Positions 1 through 8,488 of a stretch of DNA of 33,832 bases are shown here, one piece after another. Position 1 is the stretch's first letter, and each line of letters opens with the position of its first letter. The stretch is from positions 1-33,832 of the forward strand of contig JBNGIQ010007426.1 of assembly GCA_049999765.1 (NCBI GenBank), written 5' to 3'. The DNA is from Phaeoceros laevis. Its lineage: Eukaryota; Anthocerotophyta; Anthocerotopsida; Notothyladales. The translations under genes and the position numbers were made by a program. The notes under the pieces are model-generated. The model did no database searches. It was not told where the DNA came from and saw only the letters and a list, made by a program, of their open reading frames with translations.

Positions 1-100
1 TCAACGCCTCCTCCTCGCCCTCTACGCCCTCCTCCTCGCCCTCCTCCTCGCCCTCCTCCGCTCCCTCCTCCCGCGCCTTCCTCCTCGCCCTTTTTTCTAC
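1..100. repeat. CT-rich low-complexity tract
   Basis: Almost uninterrupted pyrimidine-rich sequence made of cctcctcgcc-like units. It is a degenerate microsatellite cut by the window edge. No gene is supported here. Confidence 0.85.
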
Positions 101-210
101 GAAATTGAAGTTGGACTACTCGTATACCATAATATATAAAACTATAAATAGGGGTATACCCCCCTTTCCGAAACAAACTGCTAAAAAAGACGAAACACAC
201 GGAAACATAC

Positions 211-327
211 CGAAACGTGGTGAAACGTACGCACGTTGCGGCCTATGACGTACCGAAACGTGGTGAAACGTACGCACGTTGCGGCCTACGACGTACCGAA
301 ACGTGGTGAAACGTACGCACGTTTCGC
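211..327. repeat. 43-bp tandem repeat, about 2.7 copies
   Basis: Copies begin at 211, 254 and 297 with the same phrase cgaaacgtggtgaaacgtac followed by gcacgtt. The third copy ends early and runs into an inverted copy of its own tail (gcggcctacg against cgtaggccgc at about 327-336), so the end of the array can fold back. Confidence 0.9.
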
Positions 328-337
328 CGTAGGCCGC

Positions 338-424
338 AAAGCATCGTTTTAGGGGACCCGACAGACATTTTTGCCGCAACTAAGGTAGAAAGCATCGTTT
401 TAGGGGACCCGACAGACATTTTTG
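338..424. repeat. 36-bp direct repeat pair
   Basis: The phrase beginning aaagcatcgttttagggg and ending in acatttttg occurs at 338-373 and again at 389-424 without visible change, 51 bases apart. The short spacing suggests a recent local duplication. Confidence 0.88.
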
Positions 425-962
425 TCCCGTTGGGCTCTTAAAGGTTAACTCAAATGCCCAAGTACGTTTTGTGGTAGTTTTTACCCGACAAACACCATTT
501 TGCCCAAACGCTCCTTGAAAGGAATGCATCTCATTGAGCTTGAAGTGTGTGAGCAGCTTCTATACAAGGCACTCCAATCACCCGACATGTAAAAAATCCA
601 AACGCAAGTATCATGAGTTTCCCCCGTACTTGTCCCAAAATTTGCAGTCGGCTGATTGGAAGCCTAAGAGACAAGCTAATTAGCTGGGCGGTTAGGGGTG
701 GGTTGAGAATCTATACTTGAAAAAGCGGTTGCAAGACTGATTTGTCCTGGCCCCTGGTAAGAGATGTCTAAAGTCTTGGAGACGGTGATGACCCGCAATC
801 TGCCCTGCCCAAAGTGTCAATACCATGGAGGGCAGTTCTGCAGATATTTGAAGCAAAACTAGGGGAGACCTGTTACCCATCTCACAACAGACACAAATAC
901 TCTACCAAAAATGTCATAGGAATCAGCAAGCTGCTATACCTTCCGTGATTCCTAGAGTGGAC
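425..962. other. Intergenic, no gene seen
   Basis: No reading frame of recognisable content lies here. It borders the 3' end of the minus-strand uL3 gene, so its right part probably holds that gene's 3' untranslated region. Confidence 0.6.
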
Positions 963-2352
963 CTATTCTGCAAGGAATGGATCTGCATCCCCCATGTCAG
1001 CGGTCATAGGTTGCAGCAAAGATAAATCCTCATCAGGAGATGCGAAATGTGTGGGAAAAGGAGTCTTGGACACATCTGGTCGCTTAAAAAAAGCATCTCT
1101 GAGTAACACAAAGTTCCCATTGTGTCCGGGTACCTGTGTTGACAGAAGATTGCAGGTTAGCAGTAATTTGGGCAACTATCACATTAGACAGATGTTAAGC
1201 CTGGATTACAAGCACTCCGACTCCAATGCAACTCGATCCAGTTTCACAAATCTCCACTTGTCATGGCTCATACCTGACCTCGAACCATCATCAGACTTTT
1301 CTCTGGGTCAATTTTGTAGATCCATACATTTTTTACTGTCCTTCTGACAGCTCCCATTTGGCCCGCCATCTTCTTGCCTTTGAAAACCTGCATTGTGACT
1401 GAAGGTTAGCCATGGCTCCAAAGCAGTGTTGTGGGCCCCGACAGTGAGAAGAAGAGCTCTCATAAGAATAACTGCCTTGAATAGTAGGAATTTGGAACAC
1501 ACCTTGCCAGGGTCTTGGCGGCCACCAGTAGAACCTAAACTACGGTGGGATAAGGATGCTCCATGCGAAGCTGGCATACCAGCGAACCCCCACCTTTTCA
1601 TTCCTCCCTGAAACAACAATGTACCACTGAGTCAGTAACAGCTGAGTTTGATGTCGTCATCTCACAACAAAAGCCAGTAAGAAAACAAAGCACTCACCTG
1701 AAAGCCTTTCCCAACAGTTATTCCAGTGACATCAATGAATTGGCCGGGCAAAAAATGACGAACAGAGAGGGGTGTGCCCACTGGCAACAAAGCATCTTCT
1801 GTGACAGGGAACTCTGCTAACTTTCGTTTCAATGGCACGCCTTGTGCCTTGAAGTGACCAAGCTCTGGTCTTGTGAGCTGCTTCGCCTTTTTCTGGCCTG
1901 CTCCTATCTGCAAGAACGACGAAAGGATGAATGTCTCAAATTACACCTCCAAAACCTGGAGACCTAGGGTTTGACAACAAGTGAGATCACTGAACGGTGG
2001 GGAGACATACTTGCAATGCCGTGTGACCATTGTGTTCCACAGTCTTAACTTGGACAACTTGATTGTCATCCACCCAGAGCACCGTTAAAGGGATTCGCTT
2101 CCCCCATTTATCCCACACCGCGGTCATGCCGCATTTCACAGCAACGAGTCCACTCCTGTGAGAATTTCGTCCCATATCTCGTGGCTTAGCCTCAATGACT
2201 GGCCCATTTCCACACTCCTCCACTACTTCCTCAAGTGCCGTGGCCGAAATCGGTCTCAGCTGGGTTAATCTTTGCCAATCCAGCAGCTGAGAGCTGGGCC
2301 TGGACTGGGATGGCCAGATTCTTGCTAGCCGTCCCAGAAACGCTGCTGCCAT
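963..2352 (-). CDS. Ribosomal protein uL3, organellar (mitochondrial-type L3-2)
   Basis: Large-subunit ribosomal protein uL3 of the bacterial type, which binds 23S-like rRNA near the peptidyl-transferase centre. Five exons join in frame: 2352-2011, 1907-1698, 1607-1503, 1387-1274, 1133-963, with GT-AG introns of 103, 90, 115 and 140 bases; all junctions are phase 0. The product is 313 residues. The N-terminus ([13 protein letters not shown]) is basic and lacks acidic residues, like a mitochondrial presequence. The L3 core follows: [19 protein letters not shown], then the loop [20 protein letters not shown], then GKKMAGQMG and [10 protein letters not shown]. The length fits plant nuclear-encoded mitochondrial L3. 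The frame is open a few codons upstream, but 2352 is the first ATG. Mitochondrial rather than plastid targeting is inferred from similarity to the plant L3-2 type and is less certain than the family. Confidence 0.93.
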
Positions 2353-2993
2353 CCCGGTCAAAGAAATTTTGAAAGCTCAACAAGAGACGATTGTCTCCAG
2401 AATATGACCTACGCGAAATCGACCACCTCCAGGTTCTTCAGCATCAGCGGCCATTGACCCTCATGTCTAGCAGCACAGCCAGTTACAGTGATAGAAAGCC
2501 CGAGTTCAACGTAATTTAATTACCTACTAAATGAGTAGTCTAATTAACCGATCTGCCGACGTGTAATGCACAAGCCACCTGTGTTCAGGTTACCAGCAAA
2601 AGGGTTTGAACTCGGGACTGGACGTTTTCCCGCGTTGTGGTCTCCTCTTCTCCTCCGCCTCCAGGACCTTCCCTGCCCCTCTGATCCAACATTGGGCCAT
2701 CTTGACGCTTCCCGACGGCCGGTGAGAACCGGGTTCACGGCAAGGTATGCGCCATTCCATCTTAGAGCCGTCTGCCTTGGAAGACTTCCCCAAGGGTTTC
2801 TCCCAAAGGTCGCTGTTTGTTGCCTGGCGAGTGCGCTGTCTTCAGCAGCACGGCTGAAGTGGGAATGTAAGGTGTTTAGATTTGGCTGCGTCCGCTTATT
2901 CTCTGGCCGGGTGCTCTTGCAGAAAGCTCCTGGATCTGAAGGTGGCTGAGCCGGAGGAGAAACATCTCTCTTACAGGAAAGGCGGTGTTAAAG
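2353..2993. promoter_or_regulatory. Shared divergent promoter region of uL3 and ALADIN
   Basis: About 640 bases separate the start codons of two head-to-head housekeeping genes, so both promoters and 5' untranslated regions must lie here. I see no convincing TATA box facing either gene. ORFs inside this stretch have no recognisable content. Confidence 0.5.
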
Positions 2994-4400
2994 ATGCCAG
3001 GTGTAGCAGGCAGGTTTACGCCGGAATTTCGGCCCAGTCCTGGGGCCGCTACAGAGGATCGTGCTAAGCATTGGGAAGATGGCGTATCGCCTTTTGGCGG
3101 CAGGCTGTATCCCAAGATTGCGCATGAAGTGGATAAGGTGAAGGCCCTGGTAAGCGATGCTTCGCCTCTTTTCACCCGTGAGCACATCAGGGAGGATTTG
3201 AGGGTGGAGGATGAATTGGCGGGAGACGAGAACGGCGGGTTTCATGATGCCGATGGAGAAGTTGCAGAGCCTAGCCTTTTGGCAAAGGGAATTCATGTTG
3301 CGGAGAAGCTGATTTCATCCAAGTTTCGGAGCCTGTTACTGAGTACAGAGCCGCATAAGGCTGAAAGGATGCAGGCTGTCAGCTGGCACAGGCGAAAGTT
3401 GTGGCTTGCCTTCATTGGCAGGGATGACCAAGTTCTGATTCAGGACTTCGAAGATGCCAATTTCCGTGAGCAGCCTACAGTTCTCGCTGCTGAATCTCAG
3501 AAGGGCGTAGAAGCCATAGAATGGCGTCCCAATGCTGGAGCAACCCTATCTGTTGGCTGCAGAGGAGGAATTTGCATCTGGACGGCTTCTTACCCTGGCA
3601 CCATAGCTCCGGTGCGGACAGGGAACATGTCATACTCAGGCACGCTGATTGGTGGATCAGGAGCCAGGTGGGTTCTGGTGGATTTTTTACGTCAAAATCC
3701 TCGAATCTCTGTCACCTGCTTGTCGTGGAGCCCTTGCGGCAGGTTACTGGCCTCCGCCTCAGTCCAGGAGGCAGCCTACACAGTGTGGGATGTGTCTTTA
3801 GGTCAAGGCACTCCTTTGAGGCGAGGCCTGGACGGTGTTTCTTTGTTGAAATGGGCTCCCAGCGGCGACTATGTAGTTTCTTCCAAAGTCAGTGGAGCGT
3901 TCCAGTTGTGGGAGACCTACACCTGGACTTCACAGCCATGGACCACATCACAGGGAAGTCTTGCTAATGCTGTGTGGAGTCCAGATGGGCGGGTTTTGCT
4001 GGCTGCCTTCAACCAATCACCAACCCTTGCCGCCTTTCATTTTGCTGCGAGGCCGCCCTCGCTGGATGTGCATTGGCTCCCGGTGGAGTTGCCTGGTCTC
4101 AACACCATCTCAGGGGGTTGTGGCTGCATCGATAAGATGGCCTGGGATCATTCGGGCAAACGGTTGGCAGTATCCTGCACTGCCGCTGAGGTGCTCACCT
4201 ACTCCGGGCGTGTAGCAATCTACGATGTACGGCAGGCCCCTCTTGTCTCCGCATCTCTCCTAGGTGTCGTATCGCCGCCAGAACCAGAGGCCAGGCCTGT
4301 GGCATTTGGTTTTCATGCTACGAAAAAACAGGGCACACTCTTCTCCGTTTGCTGGAGCAACGGATACTGCTGCATTTACTCCCTGCTGTTTGGCAGCTGA
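2994..4400 (+). CDS. AAAS: ALADIN-like nuclear pore WD-repeat protein
   Basis: Homolog of ALADIN, a WD40 beta-propeller nucleoporin on the cytoplasmic face of the nuclear pore complex. The single uninterrupted frame encodes 468 residues from the ATG at 2994; the frame is also open just upstream (GTG at 2985). The plant ALADIN pattern is visible: VLIQDFEDANF, then GVEAIEWRPNAG, then GGICIWTASYPG, then the propeller blades CLSWSPCGRLLASAS, LLKWAPSGDYVVSS and NAVWSPDGRVLLAAF. The C-terminal blade is IDKMAWDHSGKRLAVS, and the frame ends at a TGA after LLFGS. The length is close to plant ALADIN (about 450). No intron is visible, in contrast to most neighbours. Confidence 0.93.
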   Translation: MPGVAGRFTPEFRPSPGAATEDRAKHWEDGVSPFGGRLYPKIAHEVDKVKALVSDASPLFTREHIREDLRVEDELAGDENGGFHDADGEVAEPSLLAKGIHVAEKLISSKFRSLLLSTEPHKAERMQAVSWHRRKLWLAFIGRDDQVLIQDFEDANFREQPTVLAAESQKGVEAIEWRPNAGATLSVGCRGGICIWTASYPGTIAPVRTGNMSYSGTLIGGSGARWVLVDFLRQNPRISVTCLSWSPCGRLLASASVQEAAYTVWDVSLGQGTPLRRGLDGVSLLKWAPSGDYVVSSKVSGAFQLWETYTWTSQPWTTSQGSLANAVWSPDGRVLLAAFNQSPTLAAFHFAARPPSLDVHWLPVELPGLNTISGGCGCIDKMAWDHSGKRLAVSCTAAEVLTYSGRVAIYDVRQAPLVSASLLGVVSPPEPEARPVAFGFHATKKQGTLFSVCWSNGYCCIYSLLFGS

Positions 4401-4773
4401 GCGTAGGCGCGTCCAGTGTGACACTGGCCTTTGTTAGCAATAGCTTCTTGTTGAGTAAGATTTCGGTCGGCTTCTAATAACGTGTACAGTCGCTGCAGGT
4501 GCTAATGTGCTCATTTCTCCAGAGGCTGTGAAATCAGCTTTGAAACTGGTCAGACTGCACCCTGCGTTCAATGCAGGGGTGCACTGGGCTGTGCATTTTA
4601 GCCGTCGCAGCCATTTTTGTCAATGTAGTTGGTCTGTAGAACAGGAACACGTTCTTCCGAATCTTTACCAAGTTTTCGCTGTTTGTGGACTAACAAAAGT
4701 CATTTGTGTGCCTTTTCCCACAAGCTTGGGACTGCATCGTATACTAACTCAACTCCTCTAACATCACTTTGTC
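4401..4773. other. Convergent 3' spacer between ALADIN and SDR genes
   Basis: This 373-base spacer separates two convergent stop codons and must hold both 3' untranslated regions. ORFs of 60-84 codons here have no recognisable content. Confidence 0.6.
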
Positions 4774-6047
4774 TTAAGATGTGGCAGGCTCTCCACCATT
4801 CACATGGATGACCTGGCCGGAGATGTAAGAAGCATCCTCGGATGCAAGAAACACGTAGGCAGTGGCACATTCATATGGTTGCCCAGGTCGCTTCATGGGT
4901 GTTTGTCCTCCAAATTTGCCTTCCGTGATCTTCTCTTCCGGGAAGGAAGAGGGAATGAGAGGCGTCCAAATCGGGCCAGGCGCCACAGCATTCACACGAA
5001 TACCACGCGGAACGAGCTGCCGAGACAGCCCTTTGGTGAAGGCCACAATTGCCCCTTTGGTTGCTGTGTAGTCCAGGAGAATCGGATTGCCCTTGTATGC
5101 AGTTATTGAGGTGGTGTTGATTACGCTGCCCCCTTCCTGCTTTCACAAATTATGGACAAGTTAGTCTGGGACCGGATACAGCACAGGTGACAGATGGAGG
5201 GAAGTGAAGTTGCATGCATACATTCATGTGCTTCACGGCCTGGCGCGTGAGGAAGAACATGGAGAAGATGTTGCTGCGGAAGGTGCGCTCCAGCTGCTGT
5301 GGCGGGATGTCTTCCACCTTCTCCTGCACAAACTGCTCGCCAGCATTGTTCACCAGCACGTCGATGCGGCCGAACTTGTTCACCACCTCGTCCACCACTC
5401 GCTGGCACTGGTCATCGTAGCCCAGGTCCGCCCCAATGGCGCAGGGCTTGGCTCTCTCCTTGGTGATCTCAGAGATGGCCTTGATGGTCTCGTCCTTGTC
5501 CTGCTCTTCCCCTGCTCCTGCCTTGTACGTGAAGGCAACATCCGCTCCTTCAGCCGCGAACAGGCATGCAATCGAGCGGCCGATGCCGGAGTCTCCTCCT
5601 GTTATGAGCGCAACCTTGCCTTCCAGCTTCCCTGTTCAGACAGATATTCCAGCACAGCAGCAGCCGCAACCTTGTGGTGAGGACATTCAAACCTCTCATG
5701 ATCAAAAGTGAAGGGAAGAAGCTTCAAATTTTGCTCAAGACGAGCGTCGGTCTGATGGATTTGAAAGGCATACCAGCTGCGCGGTAGTTCGGTGGGAAGT
5801 AGACAGGGCGAGGATCCATCTCCTGCTCGAGTCCAGGTTGCTTGTCTTGGTGCTGCGGTGGAATGTTCTTTGCCTTCTCTTTCACCTGTTCCAGGGCTTC
5901 CGCCATGACGAAAATGCTCCGATTTCTTGTCCTGGTTGCGCAAGTGCGGGAAGTGGTGCTGGTGCAGATTCGCTGTTGCGGGATGACAGTGGCAAGGCGC
6001 TGGAAGCTCCCACAAAATCCAACAAGCCTGATGGCCGGATTCAACAT
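4774..6047 (-). CDS. SDR-family dehydrogenase, glucose/ribitol dehydrogenase-like
   Basis: Classical short-chain dehydrogenase/reductase of the plant glucose and ribitol dehydrogenase type. Three exons, 6047-5774, 5631-5222 and 5136-4774, join in frame across GT-AG introns of 142 and 85 bases and give 348 residues. The family's N-terminal phrase PPQHQDKQPGLEQEMDPRP comes first. The cofactor-binding TGGDSGIG follows at about residues 102-109, then NNAG, and the catalytic Ser238, Tyr251 and Lys255 (INTTS, DYTATK). The C-terminus is SGQVIHVNGGEP. About 47 residues precede the internal Met of MAEALEQVKEKAK. They are rich in Arg/Thr/Ser with few acids, so an organellar transit peptide is likely, although translation could also begin at that Met. 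The exact substrate cannot be read from sequence. Confidence 0.92.
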
Positions 6048-6832
6048 GAAAGCAGCTAGATGCTTCTATTCAAACTGCCAAGATGAATGTGCACAGTCTT
6101 TGGAGCTTCAACAACAGCACTGAGAGTTATGTGCTAGTTCGGAGGAGGGGCGCAAGTGGCCTACAGATTTGCCAATGCCCTGCTGGCACCCCCAGAAGAG
6201 CATGCAATGCCGGGCTTCCAGATGTCTGCAATCCTGTATAGAAGCCACGACTTCCCAGGCCTACCTTTGCTGTCACAGCGACTCCAAGTGGCCTTGTGCA
6301 CGGGCTCCATCCAACCTGACCTGACAGTAAAAACACTTCACTTGTTGGAAAGGAGGTTTGAGAAATCCCGTGTGGTCAAAGGTGTTCTACCCAAGTCTCA
6401 AGATCTGCTTGTTTGTTTGCTGGACCGTCTGGAAGTCAAATTTTCCAAGCAATTTCTGTTCCAGATGGCAATGTGCGGCATGGAACTGCCTGCTCCTTCA
6501 CTCCTAGTCTAAACCTACAGGTGCTTGTGTGGGAAAGGGACCTTATTTAGGGCTGCAAATGGTGGACAACCGAATAGCATATACGTACGGTGGCGAATCC
6601 CAAAGCAGTCCATCGTTGTGGACATTGGATTCATGGAGATTTCTTCTGCTATAAGTCATTCAGTACTCTTAAGATGAAATTCCAAGAGAACACTCTGGTG
6701 TCTTTCCTCCTCAGAGTCTGCTCCCAGCCGTCATCAGGTTGTTGTTGCAAGTCGCTCGTGTCACATTCTGTTACCAGGCTGCAAATCCCTCTCTCCTGAA
6801 TAATTCTTGAAGAACCTTCTAATAGGGCATCC
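6048..6832. other. Intergenic region between SDR and germin genes
   Basis: This holds the divergent upstream regions of the SDR gene (minus) and the germin gene (plus). A 118-codon ORF at 6156-6512 has no recognisable domain and I do not call it a gene. Confidence 0.55.
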
Positions 6833-7516
6833 ATGGCTACACCTTCACGTAGCAAGAGTCTGCTCCTCCTCTATCTCCTCTGCCTGGTGTCAATTCTGGC
6901 GTCAGCATCAGCCTACAAAATGTGCGTGGCAGATGTAAGCCAAGCACGGCAAGCGGGACAAGGGTACCCCTGGTTCCCTTGCAAAGACCAGAGGACGGCG
7001 AGTGGCAACGACTTCAAATTCTCCAAGCTCCGGGACCAGGGCAACACCAGCAACGCATTCAACGCCACAGGCACGTTGGGCCTGGTGCCCGACTGGCCGG
7101 GGCTCAACAGCCTGGGACTCGGTATCGCGCGCCTGGACCTGGCTCCCGGCGGTGTCATCCCGCCGCACAGTCATCCTGCCGCTTCGGAGCTCCTGTTCGT
7201 GCTAGAGGGGTCGATCTATACCGGGTTTGTGAGCTCCGACAACAAGCTCTACGCTGCAACCGTGGAGAAGGGGGAGGCCTTCGTCCTGCCCCAAGGCCTG
7301 CTCCACTTCCAGCACAACACCGGGAACACGCACGCCTCCGGGGTGAGCTTCATGAACGCGGAGGACCCGGGGATGCAGATGTTGCCGCTGGCCTTGTTTG
7401 CTGGAGGGCTCAGTTCCAAGGTTGTTGCCAAGTCCGTTTTCATCAGCGAAAAGGAGGCCGTGATTGAAGCGGACATCCTCCGGTCAAAGTACGAAACCTT
7501 CAAGTTCGTACATTAG
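6833..7516 (+). CDS. Germin-like protein (cupin, secreted)
   Basis: Single-exon germin-like protein of 227 residues, the usual family length. A hydrophobic signal peptide (about residues 1-27, ending ASASA) directs it to the apoplast. Cys31 and Cys50 match the conserved germin disulfide. The cupin metal site is complete: His112 and His114 in PHSHPAASE, Glu119, and His158 in PQGLLHFQHN. Germins bind manganese; members act as oxalate oxidase or superoxide dismutase, and the sequence does not tell which. N-glycosylation sequons lie at NTS (71-73) and NAT (77-79). The start at 6833 is the first ATG and leads straight into the signal peptide. The 3' half and 3' untranslated region are duplicated in broken form on the minus strand at 18915-19197. 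Confidence 0.95.
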   Translation: MATPSRSKSLLLLYLLCLVSILASASAYKMCVADVSQARQAGQGYPWFPCKDQRTASGNDFKFSKLRDQGNTSNAFNATGTLGLVPDWPGLNSLGLGIARLDLAPGGVIPPHSHPAASELLFVLEGSIYTGFVSSDNKLYAATVEKGEAFVLPQGLLHFQHNTGNTHASGVSFMNAEDPGMQMLPLALFAGGLSSKVVAKSVFISEKEAVIEADILRSKYETFKFVH

Positions 7517-8437
7517 ACTAGTCTATAGAACGAACCCTCGTCTTGGAAGAAAAGATGTGCTTGTAGAAGACGAAGAAGAGTGTCTTTTGCGTGCTTATTA
7601 GAAATGGTGGCATTCAATTGTGCTCCAGNNNNNNNNNNNNNNNNNNNNNNNNNNNNNNNNNNNNNNNNNNNNNNNNNNNNNNNNNNNNNNNNNNNNNNNN
7701 NNNNNNNNNNNNNNNNNNNNNNNNNNNNTTGTGCTCCAGATCCAATTAAGCATGCAATGGCTTCAAATCCTAAGAGGGAACAACTGCTCGAAGTCGCCGC
7801 ATTTTCTTTTCATTTCCACAACTGATCGAGCTAAATTCGTGCTGAACAATCAATCTGCAGTAATATGCTCTTCCTGGTGAACGGGTGAACACCGTTCTCA
7901 CTGCAATCGCACTGTTAGTGAATCTGCTTTCCATGCTCCCAAAGTTCATCCGCAAGTCGTTGCATCCATTTCTTACGTAGCCATTTTGAGATGAAGCACA
8001 ACCCAACCACTGGCAGTCTTTCAAATCCAAATGCGCTCATGGCCGAAAGAAGCAGATGATGCGCAAAGCTGGGCCAAGCTGCCGCAGTGCTGTTGGATGG
8101 AAGGCTGCGACACTCCCGACATCCGGCTCTAGGGGTTGGAGAGACAGGATGGATGCGCGGCGGGGACGGGTCGTGATCGACGCCAAGGTGCGACATGTAA
8201 TACCCGGCTGCCAGGTGCAGCCGGCTGCAGCTGGAGCCGGAGCAGGCGCGGAGGAGGCAGGTGTTGTGGGGCATGGCGGCATGGCAGTGGCCAATTATCC
8301 CTCTCCTGTCACCATTCACGGCAGATCGAAGGCCGTATGTGGGAAGTGGTCGCATGAGGGGACCTCCGGGGAGTTCCTGCTTGGTTCCCCTGCCCTGGCA
8401 TTGTCCCTGTCCATGTCTTTTCCAGCAGGCCCGAGGG
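7166..8437 (+). repeat. Duplicated segment, copy A (germin 3' half to eIF2B-delta 5' end)
   Basis: This segment matches the reverse complement of about 18103-19197. Matches run through the germin coding region, its 3' untranslated region (accctcgtcttg, atggtggca, ttgtgctc), the spacer (ttttgagatga, ccactggcag against ccagtggcag), the phrase cccgacatccggctctaggg, and the first codons of eIF2B-delta. Identity stops just after cagcaggcccgaggg at 8437. Confidence 0.85.
7629..7728. other. Assembly gap of exactly 100 N
   Basis: A run of 100 N, the conventional size for a gap of unknown length. The 11 bases ttgtgctccag stand immediately on both sides. Confidence 0.99.
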
Positions 8438-8469
8438 AGGCAGCTCGTCAAAGCTTTTGCAGCGCATGA
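8149..8469 (+). pseudogene. Truncated 5' fragment of eIF2B-delta
   Basis: The frame from ATG 8149 begins MDARRGRVVIDAKVRHV and is clearly homologous to the first roughly 100 residues of the complete eIF2B-delta on the minus strand at 18398; it also shares MAVANYPSPV, SGEFLLGSPAL and SLSMS. Homology ends at about 8437, and the frame runs ten more codons to a TGA at 8467. All eIF2B catalytic-fold sequence is missing. It sits directly upstream of, and in a different frame from, the PPR gene, so if transcribed it would act as an upstream ORF or leader for that gene. Confidence 0.85.
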
Positions 8470-8488
8470 GGGCCATTTGGATGTTGGG

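Noticed and set aside
2566-2949. A 127-codon ORF in the uL3/ALADIN spacer
   Set aside because: No family similarity, and it lies where both promoters and 5' untranslated regions must be.
6922-7467. A 181-codon plus-strand ORF overlapping the germin gene
   Set aside because: It is another frame of the germin coding sequence; its Arg/Gly/Pro-rich composition is what a GC-rich gene gives out of frame.
8261-8488. Upstream extension of the PPR reading frame as genuine PPR protein
   Set aside because: Up to about 8437 this is eIF2B-delta sequence read in a foreign frame. It may be translated but is not ancestral PPR sequence, so the start was placed at 8489.
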